Below, piece by piece: positions 55,386 to 64,000 of a stretch of 64,000 nucleotides of DNA. The first letter of the stretch is position 1, and each line of letters starts with the position of its first letter. The stretch is taken from the NCBI GenBank assembly GCA_025558095.1, contig JAIVFI010000035.1, positions 487,500-551,499 of the forward strand, read 5' to 3'. This DNA comes from Hyaloraphidium curvatum (Eukaryota; Monoblepharomycota; Hyaloraphidiomycetes; Hyaloraphidiales; Hyaloraphidiaceae). The translations under genes were made by a program, and so were the position numbers. The notes under the pieces are model-generated. The model worked only from the letters and a program-made list of their open reading frames with translations, had not been told where the DNA came from and ran no database searches.

Positions 55386-57641
55386 ATGGACTGCAAGAGC
55401 ACCCACGCCGCTCTGGGACCGCCGTTCCGGCCGACTCCCGCGTCGGCCGGGGTCGCGCGCTTCTCCATCCCGCCGACCCCGCGCTCCGAATCCAACTCGC
55501 GGTCGATCGGATGGGTCGCCATCGGGCCCCTAGCCTCGGCGTACGGCGCGGCACTCGACCAGCTCCTCCGCGGGATGCCGGAGGGACGCGTTCCCGAGGG
55601 CCAGGACGCGTCGCCGGCCTCCCTGTCGCACCTGTGCCGCCCTACTTCGGACAGCGTCTGGCTCCGCGAGGGCGTGCCGGACAAGCGTCCGTCGGGCACG
55701 GTGCTCGTGCACGACGTGTCGATGGAACTTCCCGCCCTGGCCGGGGACTGGTGCGCCGCACCCATCTCTTTCGCAGCCGGGGCGCCGGAGCGCGGGCCGT
55801 GGCACTGCGGGTTCGCGTTCTGGCACGCCGAGGCCTGCGGCGGGGCATCGAACGAAACCGCGGCCGCCCTTCTTTTTGACATGCTCGACGCCGGGATGCC
55901 GTCCGTCTGCAACGCCGAGACGGCGGACGGCGCGGCGAGGGGCTGGAGGCTCATAGGGCGCTACTCGTGGGGCAACCGCGGCGAACCGGACCCCGCGGTG
56001 CAGGCCAACCTGCCCGAGGCGATGCGCATCCCGCAGGGCGTCGACACCGGCAACTGCCTTTTCGTCCCGGTCGACAAGTTCTGGGGTGAAGTGATGCCTG
56101 CCCTGCACCGCCTTGCGGCTTCCCGACAGAACGCGAGCCAGTCGCCTCCTGCTCCTGTTCAACTTGCCGGACCTCGCACGTATGGAGATGATGGTCTTTC
56201 GCTGCTCGTCGGCCCGGACTCTGCCCCATTCGGCACCGCAACCTTTGCCGAGGACCAAGAGTACATGTACGGCCGCGTCCTGGTCTCGCGCTCCGCGACC
56301 GGGCCGGTCGAAGGGGTCAAGGCCTTCATCTGGTACACCGGCTACTGCAACGGGTTTGCTGAGTCGTTTGTCGGCGGACAGAGGGTGTGCCAGCCCCTGG
56401 GCCAGGCCGTTGAACCGGGCCAGCCAGGTGCGGCGGAGGCAATGGCCGCCATGGGCGACGCGGATCTGGCTTCTTGGTTCGCTTCACAGCCTTTCGAGTG
56501 CCGCCGGGTCGCAGTCGAAGGCGCCGCGCGCGCACCGGAACCGGAGCTCCTCCGACGGCTCCGCTCCCTCGGTCTTGTGTTTGCTCCTCCCGCCGTCGTG
56601 CGCGGCACAGCACCGCAGGTAACCCCCCCGGGCCCGGCACCGCAAAGCTGGAGGCCCTGCATCTCTCCGGTCGGTTTCCTGTCCGCTCTACAAGCCGCCC
56701 GCCAGGCCCTCAAGGTCGACGTGGGCACCCCACCTCCACCCACCGACTCCTCCTATCCCACCTGGTTCCTATCGGCCGAGGCCAAGGTCAATTCCGCAAT
56801 GCAGGGCCCAAGCACATCGGCCTGCGAGCTGCTCTCCCTCGTCACCTCGGACCCGCGCCTCCTCCCCTCGTGGCTTGCAACCGACGCCATCGACCCCGAC
56901 TTCCTTGGCTCCCTCCCAGCAGCCGAGCTCGGCATGCTCACCGCCCTCCTCGACATCTGCATGGCCGCTGCGGGAGGCGACCCCGCCCCCGTTGGCCGCC
57001 TAATCGACCGCGCAGGGCTTCTCGCGGCAGCCGCGGACGAGTTCCAGTCCGACGCCGAATGGAGCGGGATCCTGCTCGCAGCCTATCTCCCCCTCATCGC
57101 GCGATGTGGCGGGTCGCTCCGCACCTCGAGGATGCCCGGAAGTGAAGGGGCCCTGCTCGAAGCCGCCCTGCGGGGTCCCCCGCCGGCACGGTACCAGAAA
57201 GGCATGCCGGATCCGGTCGCGCTGCCCCGGTTCAAGGAGACGGTGGATGCGGTGCGTGCGATGGATCCGTCTTGGGATTGGGCGGCCTCGAAGGGGTTCT
57301 GGCTGCGGGCGCCCTCGGCAATGCCATCCCCCGGCCCGGAGCCCGGGGAGCAGCTCCTGTTGGGCAGCCTCGCGGACTCGGTGCTGGTCCTTTCGGCCTG
57401 TGGATGGGCCGAGTCCGCCGCCCGGAACCAAACAGGCGACCCGATCGCCGCCGCGGCGCCCGTGAACGCCGTAATCCGATCCCTGGCGGACGACTACGGG
57501 TGCCGCTCCTCGTTGCCCTCCGCCGACACCGCGACGGTCGCTGTCGTCGGACTGGTGGTCCGGGGACAGCAGCCTGGGGCCGCCGATCCGCCGTGGAAGG
57601 CCGGCCTGGACGCCTTCATCGGGGCAGCCATGTCCGATTGA
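55386..57641 (+). CDS. Unknown 751-residue protein
   Basis: A single open frame from ATG 55386 to TGA 57641. The start was chosen because the frame further upstream overlaps the cupin exon. The N-terminal half mixes strands and Trp-rich segments (GWVAIGPLASAYGAALDQLL, GDWCAAPISFAAGAPERGPW, GRYSWGNRGEPDP, VKAFIWYTGYCNGFAES). The C-terminal half is more helical (LLALL-type, WFLSAEAKVNSAMQ, AELGMLTALLDICMAAAGG). No signal peptide, membrane segment or known catalytic motif is seen and no family is recognised. Codon use is like its neighbours, supporting a real gene. Possible co-regulation with the cupin is inferred only from spacing. Confidence 0.6.
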   Translation: MDCKSTHAALGPPFRPTPASAGVARFSIPPTPRSESNSRSIGWVAIGPLASAYGAALDQLLRGMPEGRVPEGQDASPASLSHLCRPTSDSVWLREGVPDKRPSGTVLVHDVSMELPALAGDWCAAPISFAAGAPERGPWHCGFAFWHAEACGGASNETAAALLFDMLDAGMPSVCNAETADGAARGWRLIGRYSWGNRGEPDPAVQANLPEAMRIPQGVDTGNCLFVPVDKFWGEVMPALHRLAASRQNASQSPPAPVQLAGPRTYGDDGLSLLVGPDSAPFGTATFAEDQEYMYGRVLVSRSATGPVEGVKAFIWYTGYCNGFAESFVGGQRVCQPLGQAVEPGQPGAAEAMAAMGDADLASWFASQPFECRRVAVEGAARAPEPELLRRLRSLGLVFAPPAVVRGTAPQVTPPGPAPQSWRPCISPVGFLSALQAARQALKVDVGTPPPPTDSSYPTWFLSAEAKVNSAMQGPSTSACELLSLVTSDPRLLPSWLATDAIDPDFLGSLPAAELGMLTALLDICMAAAGGDPAPVGRLIDRAGLLAAAADEFQSDAEWSGILLAAYLPLIARCGGSLRTSRMPGSEGALLEAALRGPPPARYQKGMPDPVALPRFKETVDAVRAMDPSWDWAASKGFWLRAPSAMPSPGPEPGEQLLLGSLADSVLVLSACGWAESAARNQTGDPIAAAAPVNAVIRSLADDYGCRSSLPSADTATVAVVGLVVRGQQPGAADPPWKAGLDAFIGAAMSD

Positions 57642-57788
57642 AGAGCTGAAAAGCCATGTCTACATCTATGCCAAATGATGTGTGAAGAGCGGTATCGCGC
57701 CTGATGATGTGCGCCAGAGGTCTAGTCTACCCGTCCACCAACCCTCCGAATCCCGTCTCCTCCAAGTCCAACCGCCGCCTCTCGATGA

Positions 57789-60155
57789 TCAATCCTCCAA
57801 CCCCCTCACCCACCGCGACCCGACCACCTTTTCCACCGTCCACCTCCTCCCCGCCTCCCTCTCCAAGCACCCCTGCAGCACTTCGACCACGGCCCCCTGC
57901 AGCCCCTTGCCCCTCCCCCTCCCCAACCCCGCGAGCTCGCCGTCCCACTGCACCGCCTCCCTCGCGGTGCGGAACGGGTTGGCCCCCGTGAGCATGGCAA
58001 ACAGCAGGCATCCCAGCGACCAGACGTCCTGCGGCGGGCCGGGGTACGGGTTGCCCAGGAGCACCTCGGGCGGGGCAAAGTCGAGGGTGCCGGAGAAGGT
58101 ATCGAACAGCGCGCGGCCGTGCGAGTCCGCGGGGTAGCTTCCCGGCGGGCCTGGGGCGGGAGGGGGGTAGAACGACGCGGAACCAAAGTCGGCGAGCTGC
58201 GCGCGCAGGGAGGGCACGGCGACGACGACGTTCTCGTCCTTGACGTCGCGGTGCACGACGCCCCGCGCGTGCAGGTGCGCGACCGCCGCGGCGACCTGGG
58301 AAAAGATGGCGCGGACGCAGCCGGGGGGGAGGAGGAGGCGCCGCGCCGAGTAGTGCTCGATGAGCTCGAAGAGGTCCATGACGCCGTCGGCCGGGCGGGG
58401 ATGCGGCAGCGAGGCCGGGGGCAGCTGGGGCATTGGCACGACGCCCGAGGGCGACGACGGGGATGCCGCCGCGCGCAGCGGGTCCATGGCGAACCAGAAG
58501 TGCGTCGGCGTCGAGCCCCACGCAAGCACCGTCGGCAGGGTTGGCGGCATGTCGCCCCTGGCCGAGAGCGACAGCAGCACCGCGATCTCGAGCGGCACCT
58601 CCTCCTCGGGGGTGCCGTCGGGCGATCCGGCGGGGCGGTACCGCGCGATCCGCGTGGCGGGGATCTTTTCCCGCTCGACGAACTTGAGGATCGCCTCGAG
58701 CTCGGGCTCGCCGGGGGCCAGGCGGACCCAGCCCCGGCGGACGTGCCCGTGCCCGCCGGACTGGCCAGGGTGGCCAGCGATCCGGATCGCCAAGGTGTCG
58801 ATCGGGGGAGGGAGCACCAGCTCAGCCGGCGGGGCAGAGGGGCCCGATGTTGAGGTGGTCGAGCTGGGAGTCGGGGTGCGCGGCGGTGTGGAGGAGGGGG
58901 TGCGGGGAGGCGCGATGAGGGCAGTCGAGGGCTTGATGTGGTACGCGTGCTGGTACGGGGGATAGGTAACGAGGAGGTGGTACCCCGTCGGCGTGGCGCC
59001 CGGGCCACCTCGCCCAGGAAGAGGCCTCAGCTCCAGCGACACGGGGATCGGTGCGTCCGGGTGCGCGGCGACCGAGGGCGCGGCAAACACGGGGTCCGTC
59101 GGGGGCACGTCGATTCTCGAGCCCGACGGAGACGGCCGCATGGGCGAGATGGCGCGCCGGAGCGGGTCCGGCGCCGGCTCGCCAAAGATCTCGGCCAGGT
59201 CCGGGAACGCGTCCTGCGCGCGCAGCGGGCCCGAGCGCCCGAGCAACGGCTTGAGCGGGTCTGTGGCCACGAAGGCGCCGTCGGGTGCGACGCGGACCGC
59301 TGTGCGGATCCGCAGGAAGGCCTCGACGCGCACGGCCATCCTCTCGCGGGTGCGCTGCGCGGTCGACAGCAGCGCGGGCAGCGGCGGGCTGCCGGGACGA
59401 GCAACGAGCGGGAAGTACTTGAGCCTGTCGACGGCCAGCGAGGGGAACCTGCCGCCGGGCGGGGCGCGCAGGCCGGGGAACGCGTCGGCGGCGTGGCCCC
59501 CGGCGGCGAGGCGGGCGGCAACTGCGGCGAGGGGCGACCCAGCGGGGACGCCGTCAGCGGCAAGCAGCGTGCCGGTGGCGGGGTCGACGTCGAGCACGCC
59601 CGCGTAGGCCGAGGAGCACTCCTCCGTGATTGCTTCGGCCCCACCATGGGGGGTCTTGCCGCGCGTGGGGGAGGCGAGCGCGGCCTGCAGCGCGACATCG
59701 GGCGTCACGCTCCGGCGCACCTCGGGGTCGAGCAGGGTGAGCCTGCCGAGGTCCGCCAGGCGGCCGACCAGGCGAGGGGAGCGCGCGCGCGGTGCCGCCC
59801 CGGGCTGCCCCGCCTGGCCGTTCGCGGCCGGCCCCGCGGCGTGCGGCACCGGGTGCTTCAGGGCGTCCAGCGAGCCGCGGCGTGGTCCGCCCGCCGGCCC
59901 CTCTGCCTGCGCGTCGGCCCCCGGCCCCTTCCCCGGTCCCGGCGTGAGCCAGCCCCGCCGCAGCCCAGACACCGCCAAATCCAGAAATCCGGCGGTCGGC
60001 GACACGGGAGAAGTCAGGCTGTCCTCCGACGGCGCGTGCGGCACGTGGGCCTCGGCATAGGTCTCCAGGAGGTCGACGAGGCTCCGGCCGGCCGGCAGCA
60101 GCACCGGCGGCGGAGAGGCCGGGAACTCCCCATCGAACGCCGCCAGCGTGCCCAT
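57789..60155 (-). CDS. PAS-kinase-like Ser/Thr protein kinase
   Basis: Intronless, 788 residues from ATG 60155 (an upstream in-frame extension to 60362 exists but is unlikely). The first 400 residues are low in complexity (Pro/Ala/Gly) with scattered ordered pieces. The kinase domain runs from about 480: ATP lysine in AILKFVEREKI, alpha-C Glu in EEVPLEIAVLLSL, DLFELIEHYS, HRDVKDENVVV near 635, DFGSASF near 656, FDTFSGTLDFAPPEVLLGNP and DVWSLGCLLFAMLTG. The HRD-KDEN, DFGSA and GTLDFAPPEVL-GNPY-GP set is that of PAS kinases (Psk1/2, PASK), which link nutrient state to glucan and lipid metabolism. No PAS domain is obvious, and the glycine loop is degenerate (GHGHV). Confidence 0.75.
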   Translation of the reverse strand: MGTLAAFDGEFPASPPPVLLPAGRSLVDLLETYAEAHVPHAPSEDSLTSPVSPTAGFLDLAVSGLRRGWLTPGPGKGPGADAQAEGPAGGPRRGSLDALKHPVPHAAGPAANGQAGQPGAAPRARSPRLVGRLADLGRLTLLDPEVRRSVTPDVALQAALASPTRGKTPHGGAEAITEECSSAYAGVLDVDPATGTLLAADGVPAGSPLAAVAARLAAGGHAADAFPGLRAPPGGRFPSLAVDRLKYFPLVARPGSPPLPALLSTAQRTRERMAVRVEAFLRIRTAVRVAPDGAFVATDPLKPLLGRSGPLRAQDAFPDLAEIFGEPAPDPLRRAISPMRPSPSGSRIDVPPTDPVFAAPSVAAHPDAPIPVSLELRPLPGRGGPGATPTGYHLLVTYPPYQHAYHIKPSTALIAPPRTPSSTPPRTPTPSSTTSTSGPSAPPAELVLPPPIDTLAIRIAGHPGQSGGHGHVRRGWVRLAPGEPELEAILKFVEREKIPATRIARYRPAGSPDGTPEEEVPLEIAVLLSLSARGDMPPTLPTVLAWGSTPTHFWFAMDPLRAAASPSSPSGVVPMPQLPPASLPHPRPADGVMDLFELIEHYSARRLLLPPGCVRAIFSQVAAAVAHLHARGVVHRDVKDENVVVAVPSLRAQLADFGSASFYPPPAPGPPGSYPADSHGRALFDTFSGTLDFAPPEVLLGNPYPGPPQDVWSLGCLLFAMLTGANPFRTAREAVQWDGELAGLGRGRGKGLQGAVVEVLQGCLEREAGRRWTVEKVVGSRWVRGLED

Positions 60156-60366
60156 CGCGAGCCGCGGCGTGCCCCTGGGCCCGCTTGGCGTCCGCTGGGC
60201 GCTGGCGGAGGGTGACTGGACGCGGGGTCCTGAATCTGCGCCACCACTGGATTGGCACGTGACGGACCCCGCCGAAGGTCCGCACAGATTATCCCGGATC
60301 CGCGGATCCGGCCGAGGACGCAGCCTAAAGTGCCTTTCAATACTGTATTGGCCATGATCCACATCC

Positions 60367-62816
60367 TCACAGCTTGGCCGCGAAATCGCCCCCCAGCGCC
60401 TGCGCCGCCTTGGCCCCCACCGCCGTCCTCAGCTCCCTCTTGAGCACCTTGCCCGCCGGGTTGGCCGGCAGCGGCTCGTTCCACAGGTCGATGAAAGCTG
60501 GCACCTTGAATTTCGCGATTTTGGACGCGGCGTACTCGCGCAGCTCGGCCGCGGTGACCTTGCCCCACTGCGAGGGCAGGAGGCGGACGGCGGCGCCGAC
60601 CTCCTCGCCGAGGACGCGGTGCGGGATGCCGAAGACGGCGGCGTCGAGGACCGCGGGGTGCGTCATGAGCGCGGATTCGACCTCGAGACAGTAGACGTTC
60701 TAGGGGAGGCGGGGTCAGATCGGGCAGAGCCCATGGTAGGCGTCGGCCCACCTCGCCGCCGCGGATGCACTGCCGGAACGAAAGGGAGCGCGAACGACAG
60801 GTCCGTTAGGTCGTTCTCGGGCTCCCCGCGCGTTGAAATCACGAACCATGTCCTTCGTGCGGTCCATGATGTACAGGAAGCCCTCCGCATCCAGCCGTCC
60901 GACGTCCCCCTGCCAGCGGAAAATGTCAGCACCATCGCGCGCAGTCCGGCACCGACGACCCACCGTGTTGTACCACCCCCGCTGGAAGCTCGCCGCCGTC
61001 GCCTGAGGGTTGTTCCAGTACCCCTTTGCGATCCCCGACGAGCGGACCCAGATCTCGCCCACGCCGTCCGCGGGGAGCACGGTGCCGTCCTCGTCGCGCA
61101 CCTCGACCCGGACGAAGGGCGGGGGCTTGCCGCAGCTGTCCGGCTTGCGGGCGTAGTCCTCGCCCGCGTTGGCCGCGACGGCGAGCGTCTCGGTGCAGCC
61201 GTACCCGTTGCTCGGCTCGCCGGCGCCGGCGCGGTTGCCGAACGCCTTCTTGGCGCGCGTGCGGAGCTCCGCGGGGCCGGGGGCGCCGCCGTACGCGAGG
61301 GAGAGGAGCTTGGGCAGCTTGGCGGCGGAGAACCTGCCCGTGCAGGGGGGCTCAGCTTCACCCCGCCGGGAGGCGGACAGGAGGAACGCACCGCGGGGAC
61401 TCGATAAGCTGCAGCGCCTGCGTGGGGACGGCCATGAAGTTGGTGACGCCCTCCGCCGCCATGAGGTCGACGGCCTCGTTGGCATCCTGTCCCGCGCGTC
61501 AGCGCGTCAGCCCGGCTCGCCATCGGCCCCGCGCGCCCACCCACCCATTTGTTCACGAACACGATCCGTCCTCCCGCCCCCGTAGTCAGGTAAGTGTACC
61601 CGATGCCCGTGAGGTGGAACAGCGGCACGGGCAGGATCCACGTCAGCACGGGCGGCACGGCCGGCACGTCCAGCCCGTTGCGGAGGGCGGTGCGGGCGGC
61701 GGCGTAGCGCGTGCCGTGGAGGACGTTGGTCATGCCGAGGTGGTGGTAGAGCACGCCCTTGGGCCGGCCTGCCGGGGAGGAGTGGGATCAGCGGGCGATT
61801 CCCGCGAGAGACCGAGCCAGGGAGATTACGCACCGGTGGTACCCGACGAGTACATGATCTGCACGTCATCAAACGGCGAGATGTCGGCCGGGGGAAGCTC
61901 CGACGGCGCCGCGGGGTCGAGCAGGGAGGCGAACGGGACGGCCGGCACCGCCGCGGGGAGCTTGGTCGACGTGCGGACGAGGACGAACCGCTCGACGAAG
62001 CCGTTGGGCTGTAACGATATCGTGGATCAGACATCGTGGTGCGGAGAACCGGGGAGAGACCAACCACCGCCGTGTCCAGCAGCCCAATCCCGTCCTTCCC
62101 CCCCAGCCGGTCCACCCGCTCCTGGTCGAGAAACAGCACCCGCGCCCCGCAGTCCTTGATGCAGTACTCGAGCTCCGGCTTGGACAGCCAGGAGTTGAGG
62201 GGGACGGCCACGGCGCCGAGGCAGATGGCAGCCCACCAGATGGGCATGTCTGCGGGCGGGGGGGAGAGCGCGTCAGGCAGCGAATCCGAACCGGAGGCGC
62301 CGGAACAAACACTCGGGGAAGTTCCTCAGCGCAATGCCGACCCTATCCCCCCTGCGCACCCCCATTCCGCGGAGCGCGTGGGCCAGCTGGACGACCGTCT
62401 TGTTACAGCCTGCGTAGGTCACACGGACGACCTCGCCCGCCGCCGTGTCGTGGAACACATCTGGAGCAGGTGTCAGGCGGCGCGGAACGGGGGCAAGGGG
62501 GGACCCACAGTACTCGCGGCCCTCGGCGCCCCATGTTCTCGCCGCCGTCTCCCACACCTCCCGGACCGTCCTGTGCGCGTTGGCAAACACCTCCACCGCC
62601 TCTTCCGGATCCGGCGGCTTCCGAGAAGCGGCCCCCGAAGTGGTCCACGGCAGCACGACCTTCTCGCGGCGCAGGCCGAGCTGGTCTCCCAATGGGCCCG
62701 CGAGCAGCGCGTCGGCCTCGGCGAGGGGCATCGGGCCGCTACGGAGGGCGGGGGGGCGGTCAGCCGACGAAAACAGGCTGAATTGAGCGTGCGGAAACGA
62801 ACCCGAGGACGGGCAT
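60367..62816 (-). CDS. Acyl-CoA synthetase (4-coumarate-CoA ligase-like), peroxisomal
   Basis: Eleven exons on the minus strand: 62816-62803, 62738-62509, 62460-62311, 62249-62068, 62008-61834, 61768-61545, 61486-61392, 61333-60964, 60909-60847, 60769-60752 and 60699-60367; 617 residues, every junction in frame. It has the ANL-enzyme motifs in order: IMYSSGTTGRPKGV (AMP-binding), NGYGCTETLA, WYNTGDVGRLDAEGFLYIMD, IRGGENVY and, near the end, NPAGKVLKRELR with the adenylation Lys. The enzyme would activate a fatty or aromatic acid to its CoA thioester. The C-terminus is AKL, a peroxisomal PTS1-type signal. Exons of 14 and 18 nt are unusual. It is the last gene before the telomere, with its start about 1.0 kb from the first telomeric unit. 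Confidence 0.9.
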
Positions 62817-63844
62817 CGTGGAGCGACGTGCGGGAGACGGGTGGGCGGAGGGGAGAGGGCGGCGGCGGCTGAAGCGGGAGGCACTCCGTGCACTCAGGCT
62901 TTCACGCGGCCGTCGCCGGCACTCGAAAGGCAGGCCACGCTGGCGACGGGAATCTCTCCAGACGAGCGCGATTCGTCGCGCTGGTAGGCTCCGGGACGGG
63001 CTGGCGATCTCTGGCGATGGGAGGGATGTCGCTCGCAGCGGCTGGATGAGCGGGGAAGGCGCTCCGAGCATCCCGCTAGGGACGGCGAATCCGGGCTCCA
63101 TGGCGACGGAAATCTCTCCAGATGAGCGCGATTCGTCGCGCTGGTTGGCTCCGGGACGGAGCTGGCGATCTCTGGCGATGTGAGGGATCTCGCTTGCCGC
63201 GCTGCTGCTGGCTGAGCGCGGAAGGCGCTTCGAGCATCCCGCTAGGGGCGGCGATTCCTGTTGGAGATCCGACGCACGCCCTTGCCCAAGCGGCGCGTAT
63301 TGTGGAACGGGTCATCTCGCCCATTGCTATCAAGCTCCGGCCATTCTGCAATCATTCGGCAGTCAACTCTAGGTCAATGTGACCAATGCGATCAAGTTGC
63401 AGTTACGTTGCGGCCATTCCGGCGTTCGGAAGCCTTGCCATCACTTGCCAAACGGAGGGCACGTTTTCCGAACGCCGTTCGGAAGACTTGCCATCCCGGA
63501 CCCGCCACTCCGGACGACCACTGTGCCCCCCCGGCGATTGCGGACGCCGGTTCCCGGGTACCATTGGCTTGAGCAGGTCCGGCGCTGTCTTCTGCCGGGT
63601 GGAGAGCCGGGAGGAAGGCGAAGAGCCCCGACGCCGGCGAGGAAGGCAGCAGGAGGAGGACGTCCAGTTGGCGGAGCTTCGTCGGTTCCCCCTCCGCCGG
63701 GCGCTCGATCCCAGGGTAGAATAGAGCCTATCGCACCGTTTTGCATGCGGGGGAAGGACGCCTGACGAGGTCCTGCTCGGGGTGGGGTGAGCCGGCCTCG
63801 GGGGAACGGCGCCCTCGTCTTGGGACCCTCTCGTGGCGTCGCAC
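62817..63844. other. Subtelomeric non-coding DNA
   Basis: About 1 kb between the last gene and the telomere. It contains the tandem duplication listed separately and a smaller imperfect repeat (GTTCGGAAG..CTTGCCATC at about 63424 and 63478). No coding frame has protein-like composition. Confidence 0.6.
62941..63260 (+). repeat. Tandem duplication of a 160 bp unit
   Basis: Copies 62941-63100 and 63101-63260 share blocks such as TGGCGACGG, AATCTCTCCAGA.GAGCGCG, ATTCGTCGCGCTGGT, CTGGCGATCTCTGGCGATG and CGAGCATCCCGCTAGGG in the same order, with scattered substitutions and small indels. It is a typical short subtelomeric tandem. Confidence 0.85.
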
Positions 63845-64000
63845 TTAGGGTTTAGGGTTTAGGGTTTAGGTTAGGTTAGGTTAGGTTAGGTTAGGTTAGG
63901 TTAGGTTAGGGTTAGGTTAGGTTAGGTTAGGTTAGGTTAGGTTAGGTTAGGTTAGGTTAGGTTAGGTTAGGTTAGGTTAGGTTAGGTTAGGTTCGGTTAG
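63845..64000 (+). repeat. Telomere repeat array, TTTAGGG base then TTAGG
   Basis: The array opens with TTAGGG, two TTTAGGG and TTTAGG (63845-63870), then about 25 units of TTAGG to the end of the window, with one TTAGGG at 63906-63911 and one TTCGG near 63992. The G-rich strand runs toward the right edge, as expected at a right chromosome end. Confidence 0.95.

Noticed and set aside
1-64000. Transposons, CRISPR arrays, operons
   Set aside because: No transposase, reverse transcriptase, long terminal repeats or spaced direct repeats were seen, and the spliced genes show the DNA is eukaryotic.

Overview
The window is a GC-rich nuclear chromosome end from a fungus. The fungal assignment rests on several Zn(II)2Cys6 regulators, a CRH-type GH16 wall enzyme, a DUF2015-like protein, an Rvs161-type BAR protein and a Rad4/XPC repair protein. 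Genes are compact and mostly split by 45-65 bp introns. Donors are usually GTGGGT or GTGCGT, and a CTGAC-like branch sequence often sits just before the CAG acceptor. The right edge is a real telomere: a few TTTAGGG units followed by about 25 TTAGG units. Eukaryotic DUF1775/YcnI proteins and the overall gene style suggest an early-diverging (zoosporic) lineage, but that is inference. GC-rich sequence opens long spurious ORFs in all frames, so gene models were built by joining homologous or reading-frame-consistent exons across GT-AG introns.

Left part (1-10.4 kb): two neighbouring PPR proteins, a BAR protein, a predicted membrane protein with two HNH motifs, a RidA deaminase, a small secreted peptide and a winged-helix (GDS1-like) protein. 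From 10.9 to 15.2 kb come a secreted GH16 transglycosylase with four six-cysteine modules, a mitochondrial nitrobindin/THAP4-like haem protein and an enoyl-CoA hydratase. From 15.8 to 26.3 kb lies a regulator block: one protein with two zinc clusters, then three paralogous Zn2Cys6 genes, of which one is nearly intact, one is decayed and one is deleted inside.

Centre (26.5-46.3 kb): a sulfotransferase-glycosyltransferase-sulfotransferase fusion; two divergent DUF1775/YcnI genes encoding predicted GPI-anchored copper-type proteins, one single-domain and one triple-domain; a DUF2015-like protein; Rad4/XPC; an unknown protein; an NTF2/SnoaL-like protein; a proline-rich NLS protein; and a cell-surface L-type lectin with a transmembrane helix and a cytoplasmic SH3 domain.

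Right part (47.2-64 kb): a fungal-specific regulator lacking a visible DNA-binding domain, a secreted cysteine-rich protein, another Zn2Cys6 regulator, a cupin sharing a 94 bp promoter with an unknown 751-residue protein, a PAS-kinase-like Ser/Thr kinase and an 11-exon acyl-CoA synthetase with a C-terminal peroxisomal signal (AKL). The synthetase is the last gene. About 1 kb of subtelomeric DNA with a 160 bp tandem duplication separates it from the telomere.

No mobile element, rRNA, CRISPR or confident tRNA was seen. The most novel items are the telomere repeat pattern, the eukaryotic YcnI pair, the lectin-TM-SH3 receptor, the one-module-per-exon cysteine array and the decaying regulator family.
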